From: Parundibacterium terreum | GTDB lineage: Bacteria; Pseudomonadota; Gammaproteobacteria; Burkholderiales; Burkholderiaceae_D | Assembly (NCBI RefSeq): GCF_014636315.1 | Contig: NZ_BMED01000002.1 | Span: 1 to 64,000 of the forward strand | DNA: 64,000 nt | Direction: 5' to 3' | Shown: positions 10,910-21,140 of the stretch, in pieces | Position numbering within the stretch: the stretch's first letter is position 1 | Layout of the letters: the number at the start of each line of letters is the position of its first letter | The notes under the pieces: model-generated | The model's input: only the letters and a program-made list of their open reading frames with translations | Told to the model about the DNA's origin: nothing | Database searches by the model: none | Translations under genes and position numbers: made by a program

Positions 10910-12469
10910 CTACTTGGCTTCTACGAGTTTCCAGGCTTTGGCCAACAACGCCTTCGCCTGTTCATCATATTTAGCGTCGATGAGCTTCATCTCATCATCG
11001 GTCACATCTTCAAATGCATTTTTAATCAATTGGCGCGCACGATCAGCCGACAATGCCAAAATCGCTCCAAACTCGTCATACGCCAGACCTGCAAATTGTT
11101 CCAGGGTCTTGATGCCCGCCAGACCCAGCTTGCCAGCTGTCACACGGCTCATGCCGTCGAGGTTGATCAGCGCATCCTCCACGCCTTCAACACCCTCTTC
11201 CGATGCAATCGCTTCCGTCAACAGCGCATCCCGTGCACGGTTGCGCAATTCGTTGACCGTATCTTCGTCAAATGCGTCAATTTCCAGCATTTCGCTGATA
11301 GGCACATAGGCGATCTCTTCCAGGCTGGAGAAACCTTCATCAACCAGGATGTCTGCAACTTCCTGATCAACGTCCAGTCTTTCCATGAACAGCACGCGGA
11401 TACCGGCAGTTTCCTGCGCAGCCTTGTTCGCGGACTCTTCAGCCGTCATGATATTAATCTGCCAGCCAGTCAACTCGGCTGCCAGGCGCACGTTCTGGCC
11501 GCTTCGGCCAATCGCGATCGCGAGGTTTTCCTCGTCCACTACCACGTCCATGCCATGCTTCTCTTCATCTACCATGATGGAAGAAACATTAGCCGGCGCC
11601 AGCGCGCCGATCACGAACTGCGCCGGATCTTCCGACCACAGCACGATATCAACACGTTCGCCACCGAGCTCGCCGGTCACTGCCTGCACGCGCGAACCGC
11701 GCATGCCGACGCAAGTACCGATAGGATCGATACGCTTGTCATTGGTGAACACAGCAATCTTTGCACGCACGCCAGGATCACGGGCAGCCGATTTGATGAC
11801 CAGGGAGCCTTGCTCAATCTCAGGCACTTCCAGCTCAAACAGCTTCATGATGAATTCCGGCGCTGTACGCGACAAAATCACTTGAGGGCCGCGTGCATTG
11901 CGATCGATACGCAGGATGTAGGCGCGCACACGGTCGCCGACGCGCAGATTTTCCTTGGGAATCATCTGGTCGCGCGGCAGGCGGGCTTCAATCTTGCCGG
12001 ATTCGACAACTGCTTCGCCGCGTTCCATGCGCTTGATCGTACCTGTCACCAGCGAATCGCCGCGCTCCAGAAAATCAGCCAGAATCTGCTCGCGCTCAGC
12101 ATCACGAATGCGCTGCAATACCACTTGCTTGGTATCTTGTGCAAAGCGGCGGCCAAAGTCAACGGACTCGATCGCTTCTTCGATGTACTCATCCACTTCG
12201 ATATCGGGAATTTGCTCAACCGCTTCAAAGTGCAGGATTTCCTGGTCAGGCAACTGCAAACCAGCGTCGTCCGGCACAACGTGCCAGCGGCGGAAGGACT
12301 CGAATTCGCCGGATTCGCGATCGATAGCTACGCGAATATCAACTTCACCCTCGTAGCGCTTCTTGGTTGCTTGCGCCAATGCGTGCTCCAGTGCACCAAA
12401 GACGATATCCTTGTCGACGTTTTTTTCACGCGCCAGCACATCAACCAATAACAAAACTTCGCGACTCAT
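10910..12469 (-). CDS. nusA: Transcription termination/antitermination factor NusA
   Basis: This 519-residue protein has an N-terminal RNA polymerase-binding domain ([18 protein letters not shown]), an S1 domain near 135-200, two KH domains ([18 protein letters not shown] and [13 protein letters not shown]), and two C-terminal acidic helical repeats. NusA modulates pausing, intrinsic termination and antitermination. Its ATG overlaps the rimP stop codon (ATGA), giving translational coupling. The C-terminal repeats resemble those of E. coli NusA, which contact the RNA polymerase alpha subunit. Confidence 0.97.
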   Translation of the reverse strand: MSREVLLLVDVLAREKNVDKDIVFGALEHALAQATKKRYEGEVDIRVAIDRESGEFESFRRWHVVPDDAGLQLPDQEILHFEAVEQIPDIEVDEYIEEAIESVDFGRRFAQDTKQVVLQRIRDAEREQILADFLERGDSLVTGTIKRMERGEAVVESGKIEARLPRDQMIPKENLRVGDRVRAYILRIDRNARGPQVILSRTAPEFIMKLFELEVPEIEQGSLVIKSAARDPGVRAKIAVFTNDKRIDPIGTCVGMRGSRVQAVTGELGGERVDIVLWSEDPAQFVIGALAPANVSSIMVDEEKHGMDVVVDEENLAIAIGRSGQNVRLAAELTGWQINIMTAEESANKAAQETAGIRVLFMERLDVDQEVADILVDEGFSSLEEIAYVPISEMLEIDAFDEDTVNELRNRARDALLTEAIASEEGVEGVEDALINLDGMSRVTAGKLGLAGIKTLEQFAGLAYDEFGAILALSADRARQLIKNAFEDVTDDEMKLIDAKYDEQAKALLAKAWKLVEAK

Positions 12470-12951
12470 GCTTTGCGACTCCTAAAATCCACTTGCGGCA
12501 CCAAACGTGCCTTATCCACATCGGCGAGCGTAAACTCCAGCATTGCCGCCCCGTCTTTACCTTCAAATTCCAGCTTCAGCGTATCGCCTTCAGGCTCATG
12601 CAATACACCTTCAAATGTCTTGCGGTTTGGCGTTCCTGGCATAGGCAAGCGCAACTTGATCGTTACCTTCTCGCCCACAAAACGCACAAAATCACCAAAC
12701 TTGGTCAACGGCCTGTCCAACCCCGGAGAAGATATCTCCAGTCGCTCGTAATTCACATTTTCGACCGTCAATACGTGGGACAACTGATGGCTGACCTTTT
12801 CACAGTCTTCGACCGTGATATTGCCCTTCTCTATGTCCGCAGGCAAAAAGTCGATGTACACCCTGAACAGGCCGCGCTCGGCTTGTTCAAAGTCCACCAG
12901 ATCGTAACCGGTGCCATTGACAGTCTTTTCTATTAATTCCCGCAACTGCAA
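12466..12951 (-). CDS. rimP: Ribosome maturation factor RimP
   Basis: This protein of about 161 residues acts in 30S assembly. It is recognised by [20 protein letters not shown] at the N-terminus, [30 protein letters not shown] in outline, and the C-terminal SH3-like domain. I chose a TTG start at 12951, because GGAG lies six bases upstream and the family begins at this point. The longer frame to 12972 includes the ribosome binding site. The stop overlaps the nusA start by four bases. Its leader contains a strong promoter and an intrinsic terminator (13024-13052), so expression of the operon may be attenuated. Confidence 0.93.
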   Translation of the reverse strand: MQLRELIEKTVNGTGYDLVDFEQAERGLFRVYIDFLPADIEKGNITVEDCEKVSHQLSHVLTVENVNYERLEISSPGLDRPLTKFGDFVRFVGEKVTIKLRLPMPGTPNRKTFEGVLHEPEGDTLKLEFEGKDGAAMLEFTLADVDKARLVPQVDFRSRKA

Positions 12952-12990
12952 AGCTATTCTCCAAAAGTGCAATTAAAGCCACCAAACACA

Positions 12991-13007
12991 CATGCGAATC
13001 TCGCATG
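12991..13007 (-). other. Hairpin just upstream of rimP
   Basis: CATGCGA (12991-12997) and TCGCATG (13001-13007) form a perfect 7-bp stem with a 3-base loop. It lies between the leader terminator and the rimP ribosome binding site, about 40 bases before the start codon. No T run follows. Confidence 0.55.
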
Positions 13008-13023
13008 CCAAAATCGCCGCGCC

Positions 13024-13052
13024 AAAAAAAAATGGGCAAAGCCCATCTTTTT
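13024..13052 (-). terminator. Intrinsic terminator inside the rimP operon leader
   Basis: ATGGGC (13032-13037) and GCCCAT (13041-13046) form a tight stem with a 3-base loop. Read on the minus strand it is followed by a run of eight or nine T. It lies about 270 bases after rluB but also about 70 bases downstream of a strong promoter that points at rimP. It could end rluB readthrough, attenuate rimP-nusA-infB, or end a small RNA. Confidence 0.85.
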
Positions 13053-13122
13053 AATGCAATGCCACGCAAACGACTTATGAACCAATGGTGCATTCAATGC
13101 GGCAAAATCTGCTAACTACAAG

Positions 13123-13151
13123 ATTATAAACGATTATTTACTCTATCGCAA
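13123..13151 (-). promoter_or_regulatory. Sigma-70 promoter for the rimP-nusA-infB leader
   Basis: On the minus strand, TTGCGA (13146-13151) and a perfect TATAAT (13123-13128) are separated by exactly 17 bases. Transcription should begin near 13116, about 165 bases before the rimP start and upstream of the terminator at 13024-13052. Confidence 0.75.
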
Positions 13152-13324
13152 TGACAAAAGTTCTCTGTCAGAGCTAGATTCACAGTTCGTAATCGAATCT
13201 GAATCCAGAGCAACAATATTTTCTTTGCATTAAAGAAAAAGCAAATCAAATCACCGTCCAAAAGCCTGATCACAAGGCGGCTGATGCCGCCATATGAAAA
13301 ATCGTTTCCGACATTACAACAAAA

Positions 13325-14974
13325 TTACTTACCCCTGGCGCGCCTGCGCTGCGCAATGCCCTGGCCGATCGCCTGGCCGCTGCCGCGCACGGTACCACCC
13401 CGGCGATGGCCTGCATCCGGGAAGCCCAGCGCAGTTTGCAAAGGATCCGGCTGGCGGCTACGGCCACCCGGCTTCTTATTGCCAAAATCGCCACCAGCAT
13501 CCCTGTTGCCATTACCCCGGTTGCCGAAATCGCCACCACTTCGGGATACCGGCGCACCAAAAGGCTTGCTGAAAGGCTTGTCAAATGGCCTGCCGAAGGG
13601 ATCTGCAGGGCGAGCCTTGTTGCCGTCGCGGCCAAAATTGCCGCCTTTGGCTTTCGCGCCGGCGGCTGGCTTATCGCCGCCCGCTTTTTCCAGGCCGCTG
13701 ATTTTCAGCAAATCACGCACTGCCGCTTCTTCCATTTCTTCCCAGCGACCGCGCTTCAGGCCGGAAGGCAGCGTCATTACGCCGTAACGGGTACGAATCA
13801 GGCGGGAAACAGTCAGGCCGATAGCCTCGAACATACGGCGTACTTCGCGATTACGGCCTTCGCCGATAATCACGCGATACCATTTATTGACACCCTCGCC
13901 ACCGCCGTCCATGATCTTGGAAAACTGCGCCAGACCATCTTCCAGCTCAACACCGGCCAGCAGTTTCTGGCGCATACCCTCTTCCAGCTCACCCAAGGTG
14001 CGAACCGCATATTCGCGCTCGATACCATAGCGCGGATGCATCAGGCGGTTAGCCAGGTCACCGGAAGTCGTAAACAGCAGCAGACCCTCGGTGTTGTAAT
14101 CCAAACGCCCCACGGCCAGCCACTTACCCGCCTTCATCGTCGGCAAACTATCAAACACCGATGCGCGACCCTCAGGATCGCTGGTACTGACGATTTCGCC
14201 CGCAGGCTTGTGATAGACCAGAACGCGCGGTGGTTTTTTGCTGACCTTGCGCTGTATCAACTTGCCGTTGATACGCACCTGATCGGTCGGCAATATGCGC
14301 TGACCGATATGGGCAGGCTCGCCATTGACAGAAACACGGCCGGCAACGATCAGATCTTCCATATCACGGCGCGAACCAAGGCCGGCTTCTGCCAATACTT
14401 TGTGCAATTTCGGCGCATCATCATCCGCAGTCAGATCGCGGCGGACAGGCTTGGCCTGGCGTCCCTTGCCAGCCTTGGCATCTGCTTCGGCATGTGCGGC
14501 ATCAAAAGCTTCGGAAGTAACAAAAGAAAATACCTCGTCAGCACCATTACCGGAAGCACGACCACCCTGACGGCCGCCCTTGCCCTGCGGCTGGCGCTTG
14601 CCACCACCTGCACCCGGCGTACGGGCATCACCCTTTTCACCACGCGGAGCGCGAGCTTCCCGCGCTTCACGCGGTTCTCTGTCGCTGCGCTTGCCTGCTT
14701 CATTTTTCTTGCGTGGATTGCGCGGCTGAGGCTTCGGTGCATCCCCGGCAACACCTTCGGCACCAGCGGCTACAACCTGATTTTCAGCCGAATCAACAGA
14801 CACAGGCTGCTCGCCAGTTGCCGCATCCGTCTTGGAACGGGAACGGCGCATGTTTCTAGGCCCCCTGACGCCGCGCTTTGCGGGCCTCGCAGCCACATCC
14901 CCGCCATCGGAAGATTCTGGGGCAGTTGCGCCAGCCGCAGTTACATCAACGCCATCTGGATTATTTGAGTTCAT
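13325..14974 (-). CDS. rluB: 23S rRNA pseudouridine synthase RluB, with long disordered extensions
   Basis: This is a 549-residue protein. An S4 domain ([20 protein letters not shown], about 191-250) and the synthase core with catalytic motif [14 protein letters not shown] and the REVRRMFEA loop identify it as RluB, which acts in the peptidyl-transferase region of 23S rRNA. The E. coli enzyme is about 290 residues. Here about 190 N-terminal residues (Arg/Lys/Gly-rich, low complexity) and about 120 C-terminal Gly/Asn/Arg-rich residues are added. The start overlaps scpB by 14 bases, so the two genes are translationally coupled. This is the usual scpA-scpB-rluB association. Confidence 0.93.
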   Translation of the reverse strand: MNSNNPDGVDVTAAGATAPESSDGGDVAARPAKRGVRGPRNMRRSRSKTDAATGEQPVSVDSAENQVVAAGAEGVAGDAPKPQPRNPRKKNEAGKRSDREPREAREARAPRGEKGDARTPGAGGGKRQPQGKGGRQGGRASGNGADEVFSFVTSEAFDAAHAEADAKAGKGRQAKPVRRDLTADDDAPKLHKVLAEAGLGSRRDMEDLIVAGRVSVNGEPAHIGQRILPTDQVRINGKLIQRKVSKKPPRVLVYHKPAGEIVSTSDPEGRASVFDSLPTMKAGKWLAVGRLDYNTEGLLLFTTSGDLANRLMHPRYGIEREYAVRTLGELEEGMRQKLLAGVELEDGLAQFSKIMDGGGEGVNKWYRVIIGEGRNREVRRMFEAIGLTVSRLIRTRYGVMTLPSGLKRGRWEEMEEAAVRDLLKISGLEKAGGDKPAAGAKAKGGNFGRDGNKARPADPFGRPFDKPFSKPFGAPVSRSGGDFGNRGNGNRDAGGDFGNKKPGGRSRQPDPLQTALGFPDAGHRRGGTVRGSGQAIGQGIAQRRRARGK

Positions 14975-16013
14975 CTTTTGCTTCTACATTGGCCTGGCCA
15001 AGCGACGAGTTTCCCTCGGCTTCATCCGCCAGATTGTTAATTGGTGCTTCAATTATTCCATCAGCAATGGAGTCTTGAAGATCTGCATTTTGCGAGCTCA
15101 TCACAGTCTCGGCTGCAACGTCGCTGACAAGCGCTGCCTCTGTATCAACAGAGGTCGAGGCCTGCTCTTCTTCAGCAATGCCGGCGATATCATCGGCCGC
15201 ATCACCTGTTTCTAAATCTTGATAATCTTGTGCATCGGGCTGAGATTCGCGCGCGATGCCCTGCTCCGCAGACACATCCTCAGGCGCAGCCCCGGATTCC
15301 GGCTGATCAGGCTCAGCCTCTGCAGCGGAAGCTTCAACCCCATCCAGCAGTTCCGGCTGATCAACAGCAACAACTCCATTTTCAGCATCATCAGCAACAA
15401 CGGGCACCTGGACGGCATTGGCAAACATACCTTCTTCCAGCGCCTCCAGCTCCGGCGCGCCTGTGCCCTCCACATCATCCTTGCTAACCTGCTGCAGTGG
15501 CGGCAACTGATCCAGCGACGCTAGGCCCAGGTCATCCAGAAACTGCTTGGTTGTTGCAAACAGAGAAGGCCGTCCCGGCACATCCCGGTGCCCTATGGTT
15601 TCTATCCAGCCGCGGTCTTCCAGCATTTTGACCATCTGGGAACTCACCGTGACACCACGGATTTCCTCGATATCGCCACGAGTTACCGGCTGGCGGTAAG
15701 CGATGATGGCCAAGGTTTCCAAAGTGGCGCGCGAGTATTTGGGCGGCTTCTCGGGATTGAGCCTGTCTATATAGGCACGCATCTCCGGCCTGCTTTGAAA
15801 GCGCCAGCCAGTAGACAAACCCACCAGCTCTATGCCCTTGTCGGACCAGTCGCTGCGCAATTGCTCCAGCATCGATTTGATGGTATCCGCTCCGACAATA
15901 TCACTTTGATCATCGCTGTCGAGAAACAGCTTTTTCATTGTATTGATGGTAAGCGGCTCGTGCGCACATAACAGCGCGGTTTCGAGGACTCGCTTGGCCT
16001 CAGCAGTATTCAT
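14961..16013 (-). CDS. scpB: Segregation and condensation protein B, acidic-tailed
   Basis: This 350-residue protein carries the ScpB winged-helix pair in residues 1-185 ([49 protein letters not shown]). ScpB binds ScpA and Smc in the condensin complex that compacts and segregates the chromosome. Residues from about 190 to 350 form an acidic, low-complexity Glu/Asp/Ala-rich tail with no recognised domain, roughly doubling the usual size. scpA is not in the window on this strand. The gene is coupled to rluB by overlap. Confidence 0.93.
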   Translation of the reverse strand: MNTAEAKRVLETALLCAHEPLTINTMKKLFLDSDDQSDIVGADTIKSMLEQLRSDWSDKGIELVGLSTGWRFQSRPEMRAYIDRLNPEKPPKYSRATLETLAIIAYRQPVTRGDIEEIRGVTVSSQMVKMLEDRGWIETIGHRDVPGRPSLFATTKQFLDDLGLASLDQLPPLQQVSKDDVEGTGAPELEALEEGMFANAVQVPVVADDAENGVVAVDQPELLDGVEASAAEAEPDQPESGAAPEDVSAEQGIARESQPDAQDYQDLETGDAADDIAGIAEEEQASTSVDTEAALVSDVAAETVMSSQNADLQDSIADGIIEAPINNLADEAEGNSSLGQANVEAKDELK

Positions 16014-16095
16014 GCAAACTCTTTAGTTTATAAGCAGAACGTCAGCATTGAATGAAGCCAGCTAATTAGCCGAGCCCCAGAAAATACCAATGCTG

Positions 16096-16233
16096 TTATT
16101 TTTCACTGTATTCGCCATCAATGATGCAATAGCGTACCGCCAGTGTGTGCCACTCAGGCAATATTGGATCAATACCGTCTTCCCTCACCGGCAAACTGAA
16201 ATGATATTCATGACAATCAGCGGGGACAGCAGA
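16096..16233 (-). pseudogene. Possible short coding remnant beside tRNA-fMet
   Basis: Between scpB and tRNA-fMet a 45-codon frame without a normal start reads like real protein (VREDGIDPILPEWHTLAVRY, ending GEYSEK). It is bounded upstream by a stop and has only internal TTG or GTG codons. It may be the tail of a decayed gene or chance. I do not recognise a family. Nothing else is seen in 16014-16301. Confidence 0.2.
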
Positions 16234-16301
16234 TCAATTTAGTAGACACTGGATTGTAGTCCAGATTTTCTATTATGATCAAAAATAATCTTAAGGCTAA
16301 T

Positions 16302-16330
16302 AAAAAAGCCACGTAATACGTGGCTTTTTT
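16302..16330 (-). terminator. Intrinsic terminator of tRNA-fMet
   Basis: A6-GCCACGTA (16302-16315) and its exact complement (16317-16330) form a long stem with a T6 tail in both directions. It lies seven bases after the tRNA 3' end on the minus strand. Confidence 0.88.
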
Positions 16331-16337
16331 AAATAAC

Positions 16338-16414
<77 letters not shown>

Positions 16415-16427
16415 TCTGAAGAATGAA

Positions 16428-16456
16428 ACTATACATGGTTTTGCTGCTTTGCGCAA
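16428..16456 (-). promoter_or_regulatory. Promoter of tRNA-fMet
   Basis: On the minus strand, TTGCGC (16451-16456) and TATAGT (16428-16433) are 17 bases apart. The -10 element ends 13 bases before the mature tRNA 5' end. Position and spacing fit a stable-RNA promoter. Confidence 0.65.
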
Positions 16457-16692
16457 ACTGTTTTGAAGATTTCCTTAGCAGCTCGCCGATTCAACGCAGT
16501 AGCGGTATGCCGCTGCCTGATTCATCAAGCGCAAAAACCTGCACCATTTAGTTGCCGCGGCACGAAGCGCCGGCAGGTAATATTTACACGTTGCGGTGAT
16601 ACACTCCCATATCAATATGCAATTCAACCAAGCCGCCTGCGCCATTGGTAAAATAGCGCACCCGCTCCCGATACACTTCCTTTATCTGACAT

Positions 16693-17268
16693 ATGAAATT
16701 TTGCTCCGAATGCGCAACGCCGGTAGTAGTGCAGATTCCCGCCGATGACACGCGCGAACGCTTTGTCTGCCCGGCCTGCGGGACGATTCATTATCAGAAC
16801 CCGAAAATGGTCGTGGGGTCCATCCCCGTATGGGAGCAGGACGGCGTGGTCCGCATACTGCTGTGCAAACGGGCGATAGAACCACGCTATGGCTACTGGA
16901 CTTTGCCGGCAGGCTTCATGGAAAATAATGAAACCACTGGCCAGGCCGCGCAAAGGGAAACCGAGGAAGAAGCCGGCGCCAATATACAGTTGCATGAATT
17001 GTTCTCGATACTGAATGTCCCGCATGTGCATCAGGTACATTTATTTTATCGCGCCACGCTGCTGGATCTGGATTACAAGGCAGGCGTAGAAAGCCTGGAT
17101 GTTCAGCTATTCACAGAAAAAGATATCCCCTGGGACGATATTGCCTTCCCTACCGTCAGCCATACGCTGAAATTTTTCTTCGCCGACCTGGCCAGGATCA
17201 GGGATGGCGTCGGCAGCTACGGCACGCATGCGCTGGATATCTTTAAACCCATGCGCAGCACCACCTAG
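16693..17268 (+). CDS. Nudix hydrolase with N-terminal zinc ribbon
   Basis: This 191-residue protein has an N-terminal zinc ribbon (C4, C7, C26, C29) followed by a Nudix fold. The Nudix box is complete: GFMENNETTGQAAQRETEEEAG in outline, with G, E, REXXEE and G in register. Zinc ribbon plus Nudix is the NudC/ADP-ribose pyrophosphatase-like arrangement. The substrate is probably a nucleoside diphosphate linked to another group. The short size argues against full NudC. It is the first gene of a plus-strand run leading to aat and bpt, 65 bases upstream of aat. Confidence 0.85.
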   Translation: MKFCSECATPVVVQIPADDTRERFVCPACGTIHYQNPKMVVGSIPVWEQDGVVRILLCKRAIEPRYGYWTLPAGFMENNETTGQAAQRETEEEAGANIQLHELFSILNVPHVHQVHLFYRATLLDLDYKAGVESLDVQLFTEKDIPWDDIAFPTVSHTLKFFFADLARIRDGVGSYGTHALDIFKPMRSTT

Positions 17269-17333
17269 CGCACGAATAAGCTCAAATAAGCACGAATAAG
17301 ACCGGCATATTTTCCGCAATACTGGAGCAAGCT

Positions 17334-18047
17334 TTGATTCCCTGGCTGGAAGCTGATACCCCTTTCCCTGATGTCACGCTGGCCTTGAAAGAAGAAGACG
17401 GTGCCGCCGGGCTGCTGGCAGCAGGTGCCGATCTGTCGCCGGACCGCCTGCTGGATGCTTACAGGCACGGCATCTTCCCCTGGTTTTCCGAAGGCCAGCC
17501 CATATTGTGGTGGTCTACCGATCCCCGCATGGTGCTGATGACAGCCGATTTCAAAGTTTCCGATAGCCTGAAGAAAAAGCTGAAGAAGCTGGACAAGGAC
17601 ACCCACTGGGAGATCCGCTTTGACAGCGCCTTTGAACAAGTAATGAGAGCCTGTGCCGCGCCGCGCAGGGACGGTGCAGGCACCTGGATATCGGAAGAGA
17701 TCGTTGCCGGTTATACTGGGCTGCATCGCCGGGGGCATGCCCATTCATCCGAAGTCTGGCTGGACGGCGAATTGGTAGGCGGAGCCTATGGTGTCTGCAT
17801 AGGGCAAATGTTTTACGGTGAATCAATGTTTGCAAGGGTAAGCGATGCCTCCAAGATTGCCCTGGCGCATCTGGTGCATTTCCTCGCAAGAAAAGGCGTG
17901 AAAATGATAGACTGCCAGCAAGAAACAGCGCATCTGGCCTCCCTGGGAGCCGCACCGATCTCTCGCGCAGAGTTTCTTGATTGGGTGCAACAGGCTATCA
18001 ATGCGCCGGACATCGTCGACTGGAAACCCATTCCGTGGGGCAAATGA
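17334..18047 (+). CDS. aat: Leucyl/phenylalanyl-tRNA--protein transferase
   Basis: This 237-residue enzyme transfers Leu or Phe from tRNA to N-terminal Arg or Lys of proteins, marking them for ClpS/ClpAP degradation (N-degron pathway). It is recognised by [10 protein letters not shown], the [15 protein letters not shown] motif, WWSTDPR, HSSEVW and [18 protein letters not shown]. The start is TTG at 17334, with GGAG six bases upstream. The second leucyltransferase, bpt, follows 33 bases downstream. Confidence 0.95.
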   Translation: MIPWLEADTPFPDVTLALKEEDGAAGLLAAGADLSPDRLLDAYRHGIFPWFSEGQPILWWSTDPRMVLMTADFKVSDSLKKKLKKLDKDTHWEIRFDSAFEQVMRACAAPRRDGAGTWISEEIVAGYTGLHRRGHAHSSEVWLDGELVGGAYGVCIGQMFYGESMFARVSDASKIALAHLVHFLARKGVKMIDCQQETAHLASLGAAPISRAEFLDWVQQAINAPDIVDWKPIPWGK

Positions 18048-18080
18048 GATGTGTAATTAGTCAATTCAAGTGAGCCCCAA

Positions 18081-18809
18081 GTGAGCCAACTCAACGAACT
18101 CCCGTTTTCCAGCATACAGTTTTATGCAACCGCACCCTATCCATGTAGCTACCTGGACGGTTTGCAGGCACGCTCGCAGGTGGCAACACCGGCCCACCTG
18201 ATCAATGCCGACGCCTATTCCGAACTGGTGAAAAACGGTTTTCGCCGCAGCGGCATCTTTACCTATCGCCCGCACTGCGACGGTTGCAACGCCTGCACGC
18301 CGGTTCGCGTCAGGACTGCGGAGTTTGTTCCCAACCGCAGCCAGCGCCGCGCTGAAATCCGGCACGGCAAACTGAGCACCCGCATCACCACGCTGGCCTA
18401 TGTGCATGAGCACTATGCGCTTTACCTGCGCTACCAGAACGCCAGGCATGCCGGCGGAGGCATGGACCACGACAGCCGCGACCAGTACGCACAGTTCCTG
18501 CTGCAAAGCCGCGTGAACACCAGGCTGGTCGAGTTCCGTGACGAACACGGCGTGCTGCGCATGGTCAGCATCATTGATGTGCTCAATGACGGCCTGTCTT
18601 CTGTCTACACTTTCTATGATCCCGACGATGCCAGCGCCTCTTACGGCACCTATAATGTGCTGTGGCAAATCCGCCAGACCCAGGAACTGAATCTGCCTTA
18701 CCTGTACCTGGGATACTGGATCAAGGCCAGCCCCAAGATGGCATACAAAACCAATTTCAAGCCGCTGGATGCCTTATTGCTGGGGCAATGGCAGGATCTG
18801 CAGGTCTAG
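18081..18809 (+). CDS. bpt: Aspartate/glutamate leucyltransferase Bpt
   Basis: This 242-residue enzyme is the bacterial homologue of arginyl-tRNA-protein transferases, and adds Leu to N-terminal Asp or Glu. Family marks are [17 protein letters not shown] near the N-terminus, the cysteine cluster [26 protein letters not shown] and [18 protein letters not shown]. Together with aat it gives the complete leucylation branch of the N-degron pathway. The start is GTG at 18081. A nearby GTG in the repeated AAGTGAGCC upstream runs into a stop after four codons. Confidence 0.95.
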   Translation: MSQLNELPFSSIQFYATAPYPCSYLDGLQARSQVATPAHLINADAYSELVKNGFRRSGIFTYRPHCDGCNACTPVRVRTAEFVPNRSQRRAEIRHGKLSTRITTLAYVHEHYALYLRYQNARHAGGGMDHDSRDQYAQFLLQSRVNTRLVEFRDEHGVLRMVSIIDVLNDGLSSVYTFYDPDDASASYGTYNVLWQIRQTQELNLPYLYLGYWIKASPKMAYKTNFKPLDALLLGQWQDLQV

Positions 18810-18896
18810 GCCGCCAATTTTCGCCGCAGCCCGCATTTGGCCGACTATCATGCGGCGGATCCCAATTTAATTTTTTACTTCCTTACTGTTTTATTT

Positions 18897-19940
18897 ATGT
18901 CCGACAAATTGTTATATGCACTGGCACGCCCCGTCCTGTTTTCCATGGATGCGGAAGACGCCCACCATTTCACGCTGCCCGCACTGAAACGCGCCGCCGC
19001 CATGGGCCTGACCGGACTGATGTCCAAACCCGCCGCTGACCCGCGTACCGTGATGGGCATCAGCTTTCCGAACCCAGTCGGACTGGCTGCTGGCCTGGAC
19101 AAGGATGGCGCTTACATAGACGGCCTGGCGGCGCTGGGTTTCGGCTCCATAGAAATAGGCACAGTGACGCCGCGTGGGCAAGCCGGCAATCCGCGTCCTC
19201 GCATGTTCCGCCTGCCGGCCGCCAATGCCATCATCAACCGCATGGGCTTCAATAACGGCGGCGTCGATGCTTTCGTCAACAACGTGCAAGCCTCGCGCTT
19301 CTACCAGGACAAGCAGGGCGTACTGGGACTGAACATAGGCAAGAATGCTGATACACCGATAGAAAAAGCAGCGGACGACTACCTGCATTGCCTGGCGAAG
19401 GTCTACCCTTATGCCAGCTATGTCACAGTCAATATTTCCTCGCCCAATACCAAGAACCTGCGTCAGTTACAGGGTGCCAGTGAACTGGATGCGCTGTTGT
19501 CGCAACTGAAGGATGCGCAGCAGAGGCTGGCCGACCAGCACAAGCGCTATGTGCCGATCACCCTGAAGATTGCACCGGACATCGACGGCGAGCAAGTCAA
19601 GAATATTGCCGATGCGCTGTTGCGGCACAAGATAGATGGCGTCATTGCCACCAATACGACCATCACCCGCGACGCCGTCAAAGACCTGCCCTTCGGCGCA
19701 GAAGCCGGCGGCCTGTCTGGTGCGCCTGTATTTGAACTGTCCAATACCGTCGTCAAGGCACTCCATGCGGAACTGGGAGATGCTCTGCCCGTCATAGGCG
19801 TAGGCGGCATCCTGTCAGGCGCGGATGCAGCAGTAAAAATGAAGGCAGGCGCATCGCTGGTGCAGTTGTACTCCGGCCTGATCTACCGCGGCCCAGCCCT
19901 GGTCAGGGAGTGCGCTGCAGCTTTGCGAAAATCCAGATAA
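18897..19940 (+). CDS. pyrD: Dihydroorotate dehydrogenase (quinone), class 2
   Basis: This 347-residue membrane-associated flavoenzyme of pyrimidine synthesis oxidises dihydroorotate to orotate with quinone. It shows the class 2 N-terminal helix ([20 protein letters not shown]), [22 protein letters not shown], the catalytic-serine segment [14 protein letters not shown], and the FMN phosphate site GVGGILSG...YSGLIYRGP. The start chosen is ATG at 18897. The open frame extends 20 codons upstream from a TTG, but the family begins here. A terminator follows. Confidence 0.95.
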   Translation: MSDKLLYALARPVLFSMDAEDAHHFTLPALKRAAAMGLTGLMSKPAADPRTVMGISFPNPVGLAAGLDKDGAYIDGLAALGFGSIEIGTVTPRGQAGNPRPRMFRLPAANAIINRMGFNNGGVDAFVNNVQASRFYQDKQGVLGLNIGKNADTPIEKAADDYLHCLAKVYPYASYVTVNISSPNTKNLRQLQGASELDALLSQLKDAQQRLADQHKRYVPITLKIAPDIDGEQVKNIADALLRHKIDGVIATNTTITRDAVKDLPFGAEAGGLSGAPVFELSNTVVKALHAELGDALPVIGVGGILSGADAAVKMKAGASLVQLYSGLIYRGPALVRECAAALRKSR

Positions 19941-19958
19941 AGTAAGGCTCCTGCTTAG

Positions 19959-19992
19959 AACGCATCTCATGAATGCTCGTGAGATGCGTTTT
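19959..19992 (+). terminator. Intrinsic terminator after pyrD
   Basis: AACGCATCTCA (19959-19969) pairs with TGAGATGCGTT (19980-19990), an 11-bp perfect stem. A short TTTT run follows. It separates pyrD from the aldo/keto reductase. Confidence 0.7.
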
Positions 19993-20020
19993 AAATCAAC
20001 CATCCTCAGACGACATCATC

Positions 20021-21064
20021 ATGCAAACGATTCAACTCGGCACAAGCAAGCTGCAAGTCTCCAAGATCTGCCTGGGCACCATGACCTTTGGCCAGCAAAA
20101 TACCGAAGCAGAAGCACATAGTCAACTGGACTATGCGGCTGAGCGCGGCATCAATTTCATCGATACTGCCGAAATGTATCCGGTGCAGCCGCGTGCCGAG
20201 ACGCAGGGGTCGACCGAGCGCTATATTGGTACCTGGCTGAAAAAATCAGGCAAGCGCAGCGATGTCGTCCTGGCGACCAAAGCCGCAGGTCCTTCGCGCG
20301 GCTTTGGCTGGATACGTAATGGCAGCACCGACCTGACTCCGGAAAATATCCGCGCCGCCGTTGAAACCAGTTTGCAACGCCTGCAAACCGACTATATCGA
20401 CTTGTACCAGTTGCACTGGCCTAGCCGCAACGCCCCTATCTTTGGTCAAAAGACCTTTGACCCGTCACTGGAAAGAGAGTCAGTGGCAATTGCCGATACG
20501 CTGGGTGCGCTGGATCAGTTGGTGAAGGCGGGGAAACTACGCGCGATCGGCGTGTCAAACGAAACGCCATGGGGCGTCAGCGAATTCATCAAGCAGTCGG
20601 AAAAACTGGATGCAGCGCGTATCGCATCGATACAAAATCCGTATAACCTGATCAACCGCAGTTTCGAACAAGGCCTGGATGAGACCTGCTTCCGCGAAAA
20701 TGTCGGCCTGCTGGTCTATAGCCCGCTCGCGTTCGGCCAGCTCAGCGCAAAGTACGTCGACGACGCGAAAGCGCATGGCCGCCTGACCATCTTCCCTCCA
20801 ACCTGGAGCCCGCGCTATCTGCGTCCCGGCGTTTTTGCCGCGACCAAGCGTTATGCAGAGCTGGCGCGCGCCAATGGCATGACGCCCGCGCAGATGGCTC
20901 TGGCCTGGTGCTATTCGAGAAAGCTGGTTGCCAGTACCATCATAGGAGCGACCACGATGGAGCAATTGCAGGAAAACATCGACGCCTTCAGCATCGTGCT
21001 GTCTGACGAACTGGTCGCGGCTATCAATGCCATCCACGCCGAGATGCCTAATCCAGCCCAATAA
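20021..21064 (+). CDS. Aldo/keto reductase (Tas-like)
   Basis: This 347-residue NADPH-dependent oxidoreductase has an aldo/keto reductase barrel. LGTMTFGQQNTEAEAHSQLD and FIDTAEMYPVQ hold the catalytic Asp and Tyr, LATKAAGPSRG holds the Lys, and LYQLHWPSR the His. GVSNETPWGV and a C-terminal cofactor-binding segment (SRKLVASTIIGATTMEQL) follow. The sequence is closest in style to E. coli Tas, whose natural substrate is unclear. The start is ATG at 20021 (MQTIQLGTSKL). The frame extends 16 codons further into the pyrD terminator and this is unlikely to be translated. Confidence 0.9.
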   Translation: MQTIQLGTSKLQVSKICLGTMTFGQQNTEAEAHSQLDYAAERGINFIDTAEMYPVQPRAETQGSTERYIGTWLKKSGKRSDVVLATKAAGPSRGFGWIRNGSTDLTPENIRAAVETSLQRLQTDYIDLYQLHWPSRNAPIFGQKTFDPSLERESVAIADTLGALDQLVKAGKLRAIGVSNETPWGVSEFIKQSEKLDAARIASIQNPYNLINRSFEQGLDETCFRENVGLLVYSPLAFGQLSAKYVDDAKAHGRLTIFPPTWSPRYLRPGVFAATKRYAELARANGMTPAQMALAWCYSRKLVASTIIGATTMEQLQENIDAFSIVLSDELVAAINAIHAEMPNPAQ

Positions 21065-21079
21065 GCGGCAATGTAATCA

Positions 21080-21121
21080 GGGAGGTATTGCGGCCTGACG
21101 GCACAATACCTCCCTTATTTT
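21080..21121 (+). terminator. Intrinsic terminator of the aldo/keto reductase
   Basis: GGGAGGTATTG (21080-21090) and CAATACCTCCC (21104-21114) form an 11-bp stem followed by TTATTTTTTG. It lies between convergent genes. The T run serves the plus strand. Confidence 0.85.
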
Positions 21122-21140
21122 TTGTTCCTGGCTTCTTAGC

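Noticed and set aside
11030..12451. 473-codon open frame opposite nusA
   Set aside because: It is antisense to a certain gene and lacks a ribosome binding site or family resemblance.
13406..14968. 520-codon open frame opposite rluB
   Set aside because: It mirrors the low-complexity Arg/Gly-rich tails of RluB. It is not a real protein.
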